Shown here piece after piece: positions 27,345 through 36,327 of a DNA stretch of 64,000 nucleotides; position 1 is the stretch's first letter, and every line of letters begins with the position of its first letter. Under the pieces are notes generated by a model. The model saw only the letters and a program-made list of their open reading frames with translations. It made no database searches and had not been told where the DNA came from. A program made the position numbers and the translations under genes. Origin of the DNA: Sphingopyxis sp. (GTDB taxonomy: Bacteria; Pseudomonadota; Alphaproteobacteria; Sphingomonadales; Sphingomonadaceae); the NCBI GenBank assembly GCA_030145715.1, contig JAIXHQ010000007.1, positions 50,709 to 114,708 on the forward strand. The letters are read 5' to 3'.

Positions 27345-27923
27345 TTAGCGCAGCGTCATCCGGTCGCCTTCGACATTCACCGCGTCGAGCTTTGCCAGAA
27401 AGCTCTGCCCCAGCAACGAAACGCCCATGTCGGCGTCGACCACCGCCGCCTCGACGCCGCGCACCGCCAGGCCGTCGATCTCCACCCTGTCGAGGATCAC
27501 GCGCCGCATCGGAACATCGCCACCAGCGGTGCGCGCGGTGCCGCTGACCGGCAGGCGGTCGACGTCGATGCCGATCGCCTGCGCATCGCGGCGGGTCAGC
27601 GCGACGATCGACGCCCCGCTGTCGACCATCATGCGGACCGACCTCCCATCGACTTCCGTATCGGCATAGAAATGGGAATCCCCCGATCGTTCAAGGCGGA
27701 CCTCGCCGCCCGATGATCGGGAACCGTCCGCGGGCCCGGTACTGGCCGTCGCAGACCATCCACCGCGTTGGCGTTTTTGGGTGGTCCAATTCTCGCCGCT
27801 GTCGCCGCCCGGATCGGCGGACGCTGCGGCATCGACCTGATTGGATGATCGCGCAGCGATCCCGGCCATGCCGACCGACACCGCCGCGATGATCGTCACC
27901 AGACCAAGAATGCGCCCCATCAT
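27345..27923 (-). CDS. Membrane-anchored retropepsin-like aspartic protease (TIGR02281 type)
   Basis: The 192-aa protein has one N-terminal helix (about 4-24), a polar linker (25-80) and a single-lobe aspartic protease domain with MMVDSGASIVALT (Asp101) and the closing GVSLLGQSFLAKLD. One lobe implies that it works as a dimer. Its substrate is unknown. The run of minus-strand genes here is close-packed. Confidence 0.88.
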   Translation of the reverse strand: MMGRILGLVTIIAAVSVGMAGIAARSSNQVDAAASADPGGDSGENWTTQKRQRGGWSATASTGPADGSRSSGGEVRLERSGDSHFYADTEVDGRSVRMMVDSGASIVALTRRDAQAIGIDVDRLPVSGTARTAGGDVPMRRVILDRVEIDGLAVRGVEAAVVDADMGVSLLGQSFLAKLDAVNVEGDRMTLR

Positions 27924-27957
27924 CGGCTCATTTTCGCAAAAACTTCTTGGCTATTGG

Positions 27958-28620
27958 TTAAACGGCGCCCGGTTCGATAAAGGCCCGCCATGTCGCGGCA
28001 TCACCGCGCACGCTATAGACGATCCGCGCGCAGGCAAAGGCGCTTCCGGGGCGATTATCCGCCTCGCGCGCGGTTGTCGGCCATGACCCCTCCCCGCCCG
28101 CTCCCGCCGACCAGCAAATCAGCGCCTCGGCCTGATCGCCCACCTCAATCGCCGTGCGTTCGTCGGCGCTCAGCGACGGCGGCGCCGACCAGCCGAAAAT
28201 GGCCCGATGCGAGGCGGCCTTTGACAACAGCGCGGCCTGGAACGGGCTGTCCGGATCGCGCAGCAGATGATCGACACGCGCCCGGTCGGCCCCACTCATC
28301 CACCGCCCGCCAAACAGCGGCGCCCATAGCGCCGCGTCGCGCGATCGCAGCGCAGCCGCCAGTTCGTCCGCCGCCGCCTCGAAACGCGGCGTCCACACCG
28401 AATCCGGGGCGAGCGGCGCCAGCCGGGATGGCGACAGCGGCACCGCCGCCTCGAAACGCGGCGTCCACACCGAATCCGGGGCGAGCGGCGCCAGCCGGGA
28501 TGGCGACAGCGGCATCGCCGTCTCTGACCCCGTGGGCAACAATGATACAGGTTCGGCGGCGGCGGGAACCGACAGCGCGACAAGGGCGACGAACGCCGAT
28601 GAGATCAGCAAGACACGCAT
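27958..28620 (-). CDS. Exported protein of unknown function with an internal 24-residue duplication
   Basis: The 220-aa protein has a signal peptide ending near PAAAEP. Two consecutive copies of a 24-residue unit follow (PLSPSRLAPLAPDSVW ... FEA, about 36-83), then a helical region beginning ADELAAALRSRDAALWAPLFGGRW. The rest looks like a small all-helical or NTF2-like domain without clear active residues. I do not recognise the family. The duplication is perfect at DNA level apart from its edges. Confidence 0.75.
   Translation of the reverse strand: MRVLLISSAFVALVALSVPAAAEPVSLLPTGSETAMPLSPSRLAPLAPDSVWTPRFEAAVPLSPSRLAPLAPDSVWTPRFEAAADELAAALRSRDAALWAPLFGGRWMSGADRARVDHLLRDPDSPFQAALLSKAASHRAIFGWSAPPSLSADERTAIEVGDQAEALICWSAGAGGEGSWPTTAREADNRPGSAFACARIVYSVRGDAATWRAFIEPGAV
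28371..28514. repeat. Perfect 72-bp tandem duplication inside a coding region
   Basis: Bases 28371-28442 are repeated exactly at 28443-28514. The unit length (72) keeps the reading frame. Absence of any difference points to a recent event or to gene conversion. Confidence 0.9.
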
Positions 28621-28654
28621 GACGGCGACACCCTAAACGCCGCGGCAGCATCTG

Positions 28655-29380
28655 TCATGTGTCTGCCGCGATCCCCCGGCGAAGCCATGCGGGGGCCGCT
28701 GCGGCATCGATCGCCTCGACCCGCCGATGTTCGACCGACCAGCCCAGGTCGGGATAGGTAACGACCTGCCGCTTTTCGTCCGCCTGTGCCAGCGGAACGA
28801 CGACCAGCCGCCGGTTGACCTTTTGCCGCCAATTCATGCGCGCGGTATTTTCCTGGCCGACGTAACAGCCCTTGCTGAAACTGACCCCGTTGAGTTCGAC
28901 CGCGTTGCATTCGAGCCAGAGCGTCGTGCCGTCGCCGAGTTCGGCGCGCCCCTCGCTCACGCCAAGCGTCAGCCGGTGCGCCCGCCACCGCTCGTCAGCC
29001 GCTTCCCCCTCATCCGCCGGGGCCAGCCAGCGTTGCCCCAGCTCGAGAAGCCGCGGATCGACGACGCCAAGATCGCCGCCCAGCGCCCAGTGAACGCAAA
29101 GCGCCTCCTCGCGCGCAATGCTGATCGCGCGGCGGAGGCGATAGAGCGTCAGCCGTTTTGTCAGATCGTCCGCCGCGTCGCGTTCGCAATCGATCAGAAT
29201 GTCGTCGCCGTCGCCCCAGATCAGGAAATCGAACAACGCCTTGCCCTGTGCGGTCAACAGCGCCGCCCACACCGGCAGGTTACCCGACGTGTCGTTCGTG
29301 ACCAGCCCCTGTAAAAAGCCGCGGACATCGTCGCCCGACAGGCGGATCAGCGCGCGGTCGTGAAGGGTGGTATTGGCCAT
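28655..29380 (-). CDS. ygfZ: Folate-binding iron-sulfur assembly protein YgfZ
   Basis: YgfZ/IBA57 supports maturation and repair of some Fe-S enzymes using folate. The 241-aa product resembles the T-protein of glycine cleavage and carries the hallmark KGCYVGQE near residue 170. It is divergent from pyrC, with 58 bases between starts. Confidence 0.92.
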   Translation of the reverse strand: MANTTLHDRALIRLSGDDVRGFLQGLVTNDTSGNLPVWAALLTAQGKALFDFLIWGDGDDILIDCERDAADDLTKRLTLYRLRRAISIAREEALCVHWALGGDLGVVDPRLLELGQRWLAPADEGEAADERWRAHRLTLGVSEGRAELGDGTTLWLECNAVELNGVSFSKGCYVGQENTARMNWRQKVNRRLVVVPLAQADEKRQVVTYPDLGWSVEHRRVEAIDAAAAPAWLRRGIAADT

Positions 29381-29438
29381 GGCGATAATCTAGGGACGCC
29401 CCAGCCAAAGCCAAGCCCACTTGTAACGAGTCTTTACG

Positions 29439-30464
29439 ATGACCGACCGCCTGACGATCCGCCGCCCCGACGACTGGCACGTCCATCTGCGCGACGGCGC
29501 GATGCTGGACCATGTCGCCCCCTATACCGCGCGCCAGTTCGCCCGCGCGATCGTCATGCCCAACCTGTCACCGCCCGTTACCACCGCAGAGGAAGGCCGG
29601 GCCTATCGCGACCGGATCAATGCCGCCGTTCCCGCCGACATCGACTTCACCCCGCTGATCGTCGCCTATCTGACCGATCGCAGCAGCCCCGACGAAATGG
29701 CGCGCGGCCATGCGGAGGGCGTCTTTACCGCCGCCAAACTCTATCCCGCCCACGCGACCACGGGCAGCGCCCACGGCGTAACCGACATTTCCAACATCAT
29801 GCCGGTGCTTCAGCGGATGGAGAAAATCGGTATGCCGCTGCTGATCCATGGCGAAGTGACCGACCACGACGTCGACATTTTCGACCGCGAGGCAGTGTTC
29901 ATCGACCGCACGCTCGAACCGCTGGTCCGTGCGCTTCCCGCGCTCAAGATCGTGTTCGAACATATCACGACGGCCGAGGCCGCCCAATTTGTCGCCGATG
30001 CGCCCGCCAACGTCGCGGCGACGATCACGCCGCAGCATCTGCACATCAACCGCAACGCCATGCTGGTCGGCGGCATCCGTCCACACGCCTATTGCCTGCC
30101 CGTCGCAAAGCGCGAGCATCATCGGCTCGCCGTCCGCCGGGCCGCGACATCGGGTTCGCCCAAATTCTTCCTCGGCACCGACAGCGCGCCCCATGCCGTT
30201 CACACCAAGGAAGCGGCCTGCGGCTGCGCGGGCATCTTTAACGCGCCCTATGCGCTCGAAAGCTATGCGACCGCCTTTGATCAGGACGATGCCCTCGACC
30301 GGCTCGAAGGCTTTGCCAGCGAACATGGCCCCCGCTTCTATGGCCTGCCCCTCAACGACGCGACGGTGACGCTGGAACGCGCCGAGGTCGTGGTTCCCGA
30401 CAGGATCGGCGACGTCGTGCCCTTTCATGCGGGCGAAACGATCGGCTGGCGCCTGCTTGCCTGA
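29439..30464 (+). CDS. pyrC: Dihydroorotase (class II, PyrC)
   Basis: PyrC closes carbamoyl-aspartate to dihydroorotate in pyrimidine synthesis. The 341-aa metalloenzyme has [10 protein letters not shown] (metal His pair), [10 protein letters not shown] (the carboxylated Lys), [16 protein letters not shown] and LGTDSAPH (Asp). Length and motifs fit the E. coli-type enzyme rather than the multifunctional type. Confidence 0.96.
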   Translation: MTDRLTIRRPDDWHVHLRDGAMLDHVAPYTARQFARAIVMPNLSPPVTTAEEGRAYRDRINAAVPADIDFTPLIVAYLTDRSSPDEMARGHAEGVFTAAKLYPAHATTGSAHGVTDISNIMPVLQRMEKIGMPLLIHGEVTDHDVDIFDREAVFIDRTLEPLVRALPALKIVFEHITTAEAAQFVADAPANVAATITPQHLHINRNAMLVGGIRPHAYCLPVAKREHHRLAVRRAATSGSPKFFLGTDSAPHAVHTKEAACGCAGIFNAPYALESYATAFDQDDALDRLEGFASEHGPRFYGLPLNDATVTLERAEVVVPDRIGDVVPFHAGETIGWRLLA

Positions 30465-30519
30465 TCGACTGTCTCACGGCTCGAAAATCACTGAAGACGA
30501 GTAAATCAAAGCTGTCCTT

Positions 30520-31437
30520 CTAAGCGGCGGGCATCATCCGTTCGGCGCGCATCTTGCGCCACATGTCGAAACTGAACACAGCGATGCTGGCCCAGATCAG
30601 CACGAAACACGCAAGTTGCGCGGGTTTCAACGGTTCGCCAAATATGAACAGGCTGAGCAGAAAGGTGATGCTGGGCGCCAGATATTGCACAAAACCCAGC
30701 GCGGCATAGCTCATCCGCCGCGCCGCCGTCGCGAACAGCAACAGCGGCACCGCCGTCACCACTCCGGCGGCGGCAAGCAGCCATGTCGTTCCGGCCACCG
30801 AACCAAAGCCGCGGCCATCACCGATCCAGAGATAATAAGCGGCGGCGGCCATCGCCACCGGAAGCAGCAGCGTCGTTTCGACCGCCAGGCCGGGAAGCGA
30901 CCCCACCGGCACGATCTTGCGGAGCAGGCCGTACGTCCCGAAACTGATCGCCAGGCTGAGCGAAATCCACAGCGTGTCGAGCGCCCCAGCCAGCAGGATG
31001 GCAACGCCGATCGCGGCGATCGCGACGGCCAGACCCTGAAGCCGGCTAAGTCGCTCACCGAGAAACACGACGCCCAGCATCACATTGACGAGCGGGTTGA
31101 GATAATAGCCAAGGCTGGCCGCCAGGACATGGTTGGTGAATATCGCATGGATATAGATAAGCCAGTTCAGCGCGATCAGGACCGCGCTGGCCAGCAGCAT
31201 CCGCAGCACGCGCCAGTCGCGGAGCGCCGCCATATATTCGCCGATCTGGCGGCGGAATGCCATGATGAGGAAGCAGAACGGAAGCGACCAGACGATCCGC
31301 TGCGCCAACACCTCGATCGGCGGCACATCGGACAGAAGCTTGAAAAACAGCGGGACAAAGCCCCAGATCGCATAGGCGCCGATGGCATAGGGCAAGCCGC
31401 CCTGATCGCGCCCGGCGGGCGCTGTCTGCTGCGTCAT
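30520..31437 (-). CDS. rarD: EamA-family transporter RarD
   Basis: The 305-aa protein has ten hydrophobic helices arranged as two EamA repeats. It begins with the RarD-type YAIGAYAIWGFVPLFFKLL and EVLAQRIVWSLPF. RarD is linked to chloramphenicol sensitivity in older work; the substrate is unknown. A 73-aa membrane protein gene lies 25 bases upstream on the same strand. Confidence 0.9.
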   Translation of the reverse strand: MTQQTAPAGRDQGGLPYAIGAYAIWGFVPLFFKLLSDVPPIEVLAQRIVWSLPFCFLIMAFRRQIGEYMAALRDWRVLRMLLASAVLIALNWLIYIHAIFTNHVLAASLGYYLNPLVNVMLGVVFLGERLSRLQGLAVAIAAIGVAILLAGALDTLWISLSLAISFGTYGLLRKIVPVGSLPGLAVETTLLLPVAMAAAAYYLWIGDGRGFGSVAGTTWLLAAAGVVTAVPLLLFATAARRMSYAALGFVQYLAPSITFLLSLFIFGEPLKPAQLACFVLIWASIAVFSFDMWRKMRAERMMPAA

Positions 31438-31462
31438 GATGAAAAAGCCTTTCGGCCCGAAT

Positions 31463-31684
31463 TCAGATGATACCGCCGCCCAGCATCAGGCGCACGACGC
31501 CGACAACGATCACGACGATGTTCAGATTGCGGCCCGCGTTGCTGTTCGACATCGCACCCAGCGCGAACCCCACCACCGCAAAAGGCACGATCACCCAATT
31601 CGCCCATCCCAGCAGCGGGATGAAAGCAAAAACAGCCAAAACCAGCGCGATAGCGCCAATGACGAGCGAAGCGATATTAAGCAT
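31463..31684 (-). CDS. Small hydrophobic membrane protein, unknown
   Basis: The 73-aa protein consists of two or three helices: MLNIASLVIGAIALVLAVFA, then VIVPFAVVGFALGAMS and NIVVIVVGVVRLMLGG. The ATG at 31684 has only a weak ribosome site. It precedes rarD and faces the divergent glycine-zipper gene. No function can be assigned. Confidence 0.7.
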   Translation of the reverse strand: MLNIASLVIGAIALVLAVFAFIPLLGWANWVIVPFAVVGFALGAMSNSNAGRNLNIVVIVVGVVRLMLGGGII

Positions 31685-31862
31685 TTCACGATTGTCGCAC
31701 GCCCCAGTCGGCGCCGCAAGGGCTTTCGGTTCGTCGATGAATGGGCTCACCTTGTCTTGTTGCCCCGCGTTCATGCAACGGGTTTCGCCTCTGCCTCGTT
31801 TCCTTACCGAAGCGCGGGTCTCGTCGAACGGGACGAAGCGCCAAACCAGGAAAGGACTTGTC

Positions 31863-32261
31863 ATGCGTAATTTCACCAAGGGCCTGATGGGCGCCGTTGC
31901 TGCCGCCAGCGTTGCCCTTACCGTTCCCGCCTATGCCGGGATGGTCGCTCCGGCAAAATCCCAGGGCATGGCTGGCCTCGAACAATCTTCCAGCTTCTAC
32001 AAACGCCATGATGACCGCCGCGATTATGCACGCGACCAGCGGGTCAATCGCAACACCCGCGTATGGCGCGGGAACGATGGCCGTTACCGTTGCCGCAGGG
32101 ACAATGGCACGACCGGTCTGCTGATCGGCGGCGCCGTAGGCGGCCTCGCTGGCAATGAGATTGCCGGTCGCGGTGACAAGCTGCTCGGCACGGTCATTGG
32201 CGCCGGTGCTGGCGCCCTGCTTGGCCGTGAGGTCGATCGCAGCAAATATCGCTGCCGCTAA
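31863..32261 (+). CDS. Exported glycine-zipper (2TM) domain protein
   Basis: The 132-aa protein has a signal peptide ending near VPAYAG and a charged His/Asp/Arg-rich middle (KRHDDRRDYARDQR). A glycine-zipper segment follows (LLIGGAVGGLAGNEIAGRGD ... AGAGALLGREVD), like the SmpA/RcsF-neighbour surface antigen family. Two such helices may insert in the outer membrane. Strong AGGAAAGGA precedes the ATG; upstream in-frame extension is rejected. Confidence 0.87.
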   Translation: MRNFTKGLMGAVAAASVALTVPAYAGMVAPAKSQGMAGLEQSSSFYKRHDDRRDYARDQRVNRNTRVWRGNDGRYRCRRDNGTTGLLIGGAVGGLAGNEIAGRGDKLLGTVIGAGAGALLGREVDRSKYRCR

Positions 32262-32421
32262 AGGTACGAGACCCGTCTCGAGTGCGGGTCTGGACCCCTC
32301 CGCCCGCACACGTTGATGGAGAGGGCATCGGTCTAACCGCCGGTGCCCTCAAGCGTGGGCGCGCTTGCCGTATGCCGCCGATTGCCCCACAAGCGTCGCC
32401 CATCGCTGCGGGAGACAAAAG

Positions 32422-32973
32422 ATGTTGAACGGCCCCCTGCTCGTAACCGATCGGCTGATCCTGCGCCCGCCCGCGAGCGAGGATTTCGACAGCTTTGCCG
32501 AAATGTGCGCCGAAACGGAAACAATGCGCTTTATCGGCGGCACGTCTCCTCGGTCGGTTGCCTGGCGAATATGGTGTACGCTTGCCGGCGCATGGCATAT
32601 TCGCGGCTTTTCGATGTTTTCCGTGATCGAACGCGATAGCGGCGAATGGGTCGGACGACTTGGGCCGTGGGAACCGGACGGCTGGCCGGCCCCCGAGGTC
32701 GCCTATGGTGTTCGCGCAAAATTCGCGGGTAAGGGCTATGCATTCGAAGGCTGCATCGCGGCTTGCGATTTCGCCGTCGAATTTCTGAAATGGCCCGAAT
32801 TGATGCACAGCATCGACCCCGAAAACACGCGCTCGCAATCACTCGCCAAACGGCTCGGCGCGACGAACAGCGGCCCGACGCGCCTCCCTTCTCCGTTCGA
32901 AAGCGCGCCCGTCGACGCTTGGACGCAAAGCGCCGATGCATGGCGGGTAAAGCGGCGGGAATTTGCAGTTTGA
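32422..32973 (+). CDS. GNAT-family N-acetyltransferase (RimJ/RimL-like)
   Basis: The 183-aa protein starts TDRLILRPPASEDFDSFAEM, the classic GNAT opening, with VAYGVRAKFAGKGYAFEGC as the acetyl-CoA loop and HSIDPENTRSQSLAKRLGA near the end. It probably acetylates a small molecule or a protein N-terminus; the target is unknown. The ATG at 32422 has GGGAG 8 bases before it. Confidence 0.9.
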   Translation: MLNGPLLVTDRLILRPPASEDFDSFAEMCAETETMRFIGGTSPRSVAWRIWCTLAGAWHIRGFSMFSVIERDSGEWVGRLGPWEPDGWPAPEVAYGVRAKFAGKGYAFEGCIAACDFAVEFLKWPELMHSIDPENTRSQSLAKRLGATNSGPTRLPSPFESAPVDAWTQSADAWRVKRREFAV

Positions 32974-33003
32974 ACGATCCCGACATCGCAAAACCGTAAA
33001 AGC

Positions 33004-33022
33004 GTCTCGGTCCGAGACAGTT
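33004..33022 (+). terminator. Short palindrome followed by T-run after the GNAT gene
   Basis: A perfect palindrome GTCTCGG-T-CCGAGAC (33004-33018) with AGTTTT after it lies 31 bases past the GNAT stop. It may be a weak terminator or a protein-binding site. Confidence 0.45.
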
Positions 33023-33117
33023 TTCGGCAAACAAAGCCTTTCCCATTAACGCATTTTATTTGGGTCTTTTTGAGCAAAATCGGGCATTCCCTGCACAGGA
33101 TTAAGGGAGTGTTAGCG

Positions 33118-33867
33118 ATGATGTTGCGCGGAAAATGGCTGGTTGCCGGCTTGCTGATGGCTGCGGCGCCACTCGCCGGTTGCCGGGACAACCCCAATGC
33201 CAAGGCCGACCTCGCGCCGCTGGACGACGGGCTGGCAAACGCCGACCCTGCGATCAAGGGATCGCTTGAAGACAAGATCATGGTTGATCCCAAGCTGACC
33301 GGGCAGTCCAACCGAAACGCCGTGGGTCCGGGCAACAAGCCTGTCGACGGCGGCATCCCGGGCGTGGCGAGCGGCAAGGCGGCAACCGCGGCCGAAGCCG
33401 CAGCGGCCCTGGCGGCCGGAAAGCTGCTGACCGCGCCAAAGGCTTTGCCTTTCGAAGCCGGGTGCGACAGTTGCGAGGCCAAGAAGCGCCCCGTCACCAT
33501 CGGCGCGCTTGCCCGCGACCAGCAAAAGGGAAGCTGCGATTCGAAACTGACCTATGGCAATGGCTGGGCCGATCGCTTGCCGGCCGCCTTTAAAGTCTAT
33601 CCGCGCGCCACATTGCGCGAGGCGGCGGGCATCGCCGGCGGCAAGTGCAATATTCGCGTCGTCAATTTCCAGACCGCCGCTTCTGTACAGGCGGTTCTCG
33701 ACTATTACCACACCATGGCGGTGCGCGCGGGCTATACCAGCGACAATCGCATCAACGGCAGCGAGCATATTCTCGGCGGCACCAAGGGTGATCTCGCCTA
33801 TGTCGTCATGCTGCGCCGCGACGGCGGCATGACCGACGTCGATCTGGTGGCATCGGGCGGCAAGTAA
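33118..33867 (+). CDS. Lipoprotein of unknown function
   Basis: The 249-aa protein has a lipobox (PLAGC, Cys22) after a short hydrophobic segment, a polar low-complexity stretch (25-100), and CDSCEAKK and SCDSKLTYG cysteine pairs. A compact C-terminal domain follows (FKVYPRATLREAAG ... LDYYHTMAVRAGYTSDN) that resembles small periplasmic domains seen in sphingomonads. The ATG at 33118 has AAGGGAG upstream; the earlier start is rejected. Terminated by the hairpin at 33909. Confidence 0.85.
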   Translation: MMLRGKWLVAGLLMAAAPLAGCRDNPNAKADLAPLDDGLANADPAIKGSLEDKIMVDPKLTGQSNRNAVGPGNKPVDGGIPGVASGKAATAAEAAAALAAGKLLTAPKALPFEAGCDSCEAKKRPVTIGALARDQQKGSCDSKLTYGNGWADRLPAAFKVYPRATLREAAGIAGGKCNIRVVNFQTAASVQAVLDYYHTMAVRAGYTSDNRINGSEHILGGTKGDLAYVVMLRRDGGMTDVDLVASGGK

Positions 33868-33908
33868 CCGCACCTACAAGTAAGCGGACCTGATTGCACA
33901 TAAGGAAA

Positions 33909-33944
33909 AGGCCCCGGGGAGAGGGATGCCCCGGGGCCTCTTTC
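33909..33944. terminator. Bidirectional terminator between lipoprotein gene and csbD
   Basis: A GC-only 10-bp stem (33910-33919 with 33929-33938) is flanked by A and T runs, between two convergent genes. Confidence 0.85.
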
Positions 33945-33965
33945 ATGCGTGACGCCGCATGATCG

Positions 33966-34148
33966 TCAGATCTTGTTGCCAAGCGCGCCTTCGACCTTGC
34001 CCTTCAAATTCTGGGCTTCGCCCTTGCGCTCCTGCGCTTCGCCTTCGGCGCGCAAACGCTCATTATCCGTGGCCTTGCCTGCGGCCTGCTTCACATTGCC
34101 TGCGGCTTCATTGGCAAGACCTTTGGCCTTTTCGGTCAGTTCGCCCAT
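33966..34148 (-). CDS. CsbD family stress protein
   Basis: The 60-aa protein is a full CsbD domain (KAKGLANEAAGNVKQAAGK ... NLKGKVEGALG): small, highly charged and helical. CsbD proteins are markers of the general stress response. GGAG lies 8 bases before the ATG, and an EcfG-type promoter lies 53 bases upstream, which fits stress control. Confidence 0.93.
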   Translation of the reverse strand: MGELTEKAKGLANEAAGNVKQAAGKATDNERLRAEGEAQERKGEAQNLKGKVEGALGNKI

Positions 34149-34200
34149 GGGGATTCTCCTTGGCTTGAGAGGCGTGCGGGGTTGTGCCTCTTGCCAAAGA

Positions 34201-34225
34201 AACGGGCGGCAGCGTCCGATGTTCC
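34201..34225 (-). promoter_or_regulatory. Predicted EcfG (general stress sigma factor) promoter of csbD
   Basis: On the minus strand GGAAC (34225-34221), a 16-base spacer and CGTT (34204-34201) match the alphaproteobacterial EcfG consensus. It sits just upstream of csbD. Confidence 0.7.
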
Positions 34226-34274
34226 TGCCGCGCGGGACAAGCCGTTCAAAAGAAGGGATCGTCGGCCGATCAGA

Positions 34275-35048
34275 TCAGATCAGCCCCGCCAGCGGGCTTG
34301 ACGGATCGGCGTAGCGGCGAACCCCCATGCGTCCCGCCAGAAAGGAATCGCGCCCCGCCTCGACCGCCAGCTTCATCGCGCGCGCCATGCGAATGGGGTC
34401 TTTCGCCTCGGCGATCGCGGTATTCATCAGCACGCCATCACAGCCGAGTTCCATGGCCACCGCCGCATCGCTCGCCGTACCCACGCCCGCATCGACCAGC
34501 ACCGGAACCGACGCCCCTTCGACGATCAGGCGGATCGTCACGCGGTTCTGAATGCCCAGTCCCGATCCGATCGGCGCGCCCAGCGGCATGATCGCGACGG
34601 CGCCCGCATCCTCAAGCTGTTTCGCGGCGATCGGATCGTCGACGCAATAGACCATCGGAAGGAATCCTTCCTTCGCCAGCACTTCGGTCGCCTCCAGCGT
34701 TTCGCGCATATTGGGATACAGCGTCTTCGCCTCGCCCAGCACCTCCAGCTTGACCAGGTCCCATCCGCCCGCCTCGCGCGCCAGCCGCAGGGTACGGATC
34801 GCGTCGTCGGCGTTGAAGCACCCGGCGGTGTTGGGCAGGTAGGTGATCTTTTGGGGATCGATATAGTCGGTCAGCATCGGCGCCGACGGATCGGACACGT
34901 TGACGCGCCGCACGGCGACGGTGACGATCTCTGCCCCCGACGCCTCGACAGCGGCGGCATTCTGTTCGAAATCCTTGTACTTGCCGGTGCCGACAATCAG
35001 CCGCGACGTGAAAGTCCGCCCGGCAACGCTCCACTGGTCCGCTGACAA
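34275..35048 (-). CDS. thiG: Thiazole synthase
   Basis: ThiG builds the thiamin thiazole phosphate from deoxyxylulose 5-phosphate, dehydroglycine and ThiS thiocarboxylate. The 257-aa barrel has [10 protein letters not shown], the Schiff-base Lys100 ([10 protein letters not shown]), [11 protein letters not shown] and the phosphate loops GLGIQN and [14 protein letters not shown] at 35048 with GGAGG 8 bases upstream is the best start and lies 1 base after the thiS stop. Confidence 0.94.
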   Translation of the reverse strand: MSADQWSVAGRTFTSRLIVGTGKYKDFEQNAAAVEASGAEIVTVAVRRVNVSDPSAPMLTDYIDPQKITYLPNTAGCFNADDAIRTLRLAREAGGWDLVKLEVLGEAKTLYPNMRETLEATEVLAKEGFLPMVYCVDDPIAAKQLEDAGAVAIMPLGAPIGSGLGIQNRVTIRLIVEGASVPVLVDAGVGTASDAAVAMELGCDGVLMNTAIAEAKDPIRMARAMKLAVEAGRDSFLAGRMGVRRYADPSSPLAGLI

Positions 35049-35049
35049 C

Positions 35050-35250
35050 TCAACCGCCTCCCACGAAATGAACGATTTCCAGCGCATCGCCTTGCGCGAG
35101 CGCGACATCGGCAAGCGTCGAACGCGGCACGATCGCACGATTGCGTTCCACCGCGACTTTTTGCACGTCCAGCCCCAGCGAGGCGACGAGATCGGCGACG
35201 CTGCCTTCGCGCACTTGTCGCGCTTCTCCGTTGAGGATGACAGAAATCAC
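35050..35250 (-). CDS. thiS: Sulfur carrier protein ThiS
   Basis: The 66-aa ubiquitin-like carrier ends in VGGG; the terminal Gly-Gly is needed for thiocarboxylation by ThiF. It begins at a GTG ([20 protein letters not shown]). It is coupled to thiG. The divergent gap to aroQ is only 79 bases, too short for a TPP riboswitch, and none is seen. Confidence 0.9.
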   Translation of the reverse strand: MISVILNGEARQVREGSVADLVASLGLDVQKVAVERNRAIVPRSTLADVALAQGDALEIVHFVGGG

Positions 35251-35329
35251 AGTTTGCCGCCTTGCTTTGCCTTTTGCCGAGCAGCCCATATAGGGGGAGC
35301 GCCCTTCGTAGCAACCGAAAGACCATGCA

Positions 35330-35770
35330 TTGACCGACAAGCCGACCGTCTTCGTCTTTTCCGGACCCAATCTCAACCTGCTGGGAACGCGCGAGCCGGA
35401 AATCTATGGCCATGACACGCTGAACGACATTCATGCGCGGCTCGAAACCCAGGCCGCCGAACTGGGTCTGCGTGTCGAATGCCGTCAGACAAACCACGAA
35501 GGCGTGTTGATCGACTGGCTGCACGAAGCCTATGTCGCGGGGGCCAAGGCGGTTCTGCTCAACGCCGGGGGCTATACGCATACGTCCGTCGCGATCCACG
35601 ACGCGATCAAGTCGATCAAGGTCCCGGTCATCGAAGTCCATCTATCCGACCCGATGAAACGCGAGGAATTTCGGCATATAAGCTATGTCGGAATGGCCGC
35701 GGTCGCGCATTTTGCGGGCCATGGCGCGAACAGTTACACGCTGGCGCTGGACGCCGCCGCCCGTCTCTGA
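35330..35770 (+). CDS. aroQ: 3-dehydroquinate dehydratase, type II
   Basis: AroQ converts 3-dehydroquinate to 3-dehydroshikimate. The 146-aa protein has [17 protein letters not shown] (Tyr26), [11 protein letters not shown] and IEVHLSD (catalytic His104). The start is TTG. The accB-accC genes follow on the same strand, a common alphaproteobacterial order. Confidence 0.95.
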   Translation: MTDKPTVFVFSGPNLNLLGTREPEIYGHDTLNDIHARLETQAAELGLRVECRQTNHEGVLIDWLHEAYVAGAKAVLLNAGGYTHTSVAIHDAIKSIKVPVIEVHLSDPMKREEFRHISYVGMAAVAHFAGHGANSYTLALDAAARL

Positions 35771-35840
35771 CAAAGGGGGCGCATCAAAAAACGGGGTCCG
35801 GGCGTTGAAACGCCAACGCCGCAACAACAGGAAAATTCTC

Positions 35841-36317
35841 ATGGGTGACCATAAAGACAATGGCATCAACATCGATCCGGCGTTTGTCCGCGCGCTGGCC
35901 GAACTGCTCGACGATACCGGCCTGTCCGAAATCGAGGTCGAGGACGGCGACCGCAAGATTCGCGTCGCACGGACGCTGACGGCGACCGCTGCGCCCGTCG
36001 CCTACGCACCCGCGCCGGTCGCGGCACCTGCCGCTGCTCCAGCCGCAGCGCCCGCCGCTGCCGCCGCCCCTGCCGACAGCTTTGCCGACGCCGTTAAATC
36101 GCCGATGGTTGGCACCGTCTATCTGGCGCCCGAACCGAGTGCGCCGAATTTTGCTGCCGTCGGTTCGGCGGTGAAGGCTGGCGACACGATCCTCATCATC
36201 GAAGCGATGAAGGTGATGAACCCCATCGTGGCTCCCACGTCGGGTACGCTGAAGGCCGTGCATGTCGAGAACAGCCAGCCGGTCGAGTTCGACCAGCCGC
36301 TGTTCACCATCGGCTGA
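35841..36317 (+). CDS. accB: Biotin carboxyl carrier protein of acetyl-CoA carboxylase
   Basis: AccB carries carboxybiotin between the biotin carboxylase and the carboxyltransferase. The 158-aa protein has a helical N-terminus, an Ala/Pro linker (about 50-78) and the biotinyl domain with EAMKVMN (biotin-Lys124). The ATG at 35841 has AGGAAA upstream. accC follows after 10 bases. Confidence 0.96.
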   Translation: MGDHKDNGINIDPAFVRALAELLDDTGLSEIEVEDGDRKIRVARTLTATAAPVAYAPAPVAAPAAAPAAAPAAAAAPADSFADAVKSPMVGTVYLAPEPSAPNFAAVGSAVKAGDTILIIEAMKVMNPIVAPTSGTLKAVHVENSQPVEFDQPLFTIG

Positions 36318-36327
36318 GGCTCTCCCG

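Noticed and set aside
35251..35329. TPP riboswitch before thiS
   Set aside because: The gap is only 79 bases and no thi-box pattern is visible.
36262..36327. Earlier start for accC within the end of accB
   Set aside because: The later ATG at 36328 gives the exact conserved N-terminus [15 protein letters not shown].
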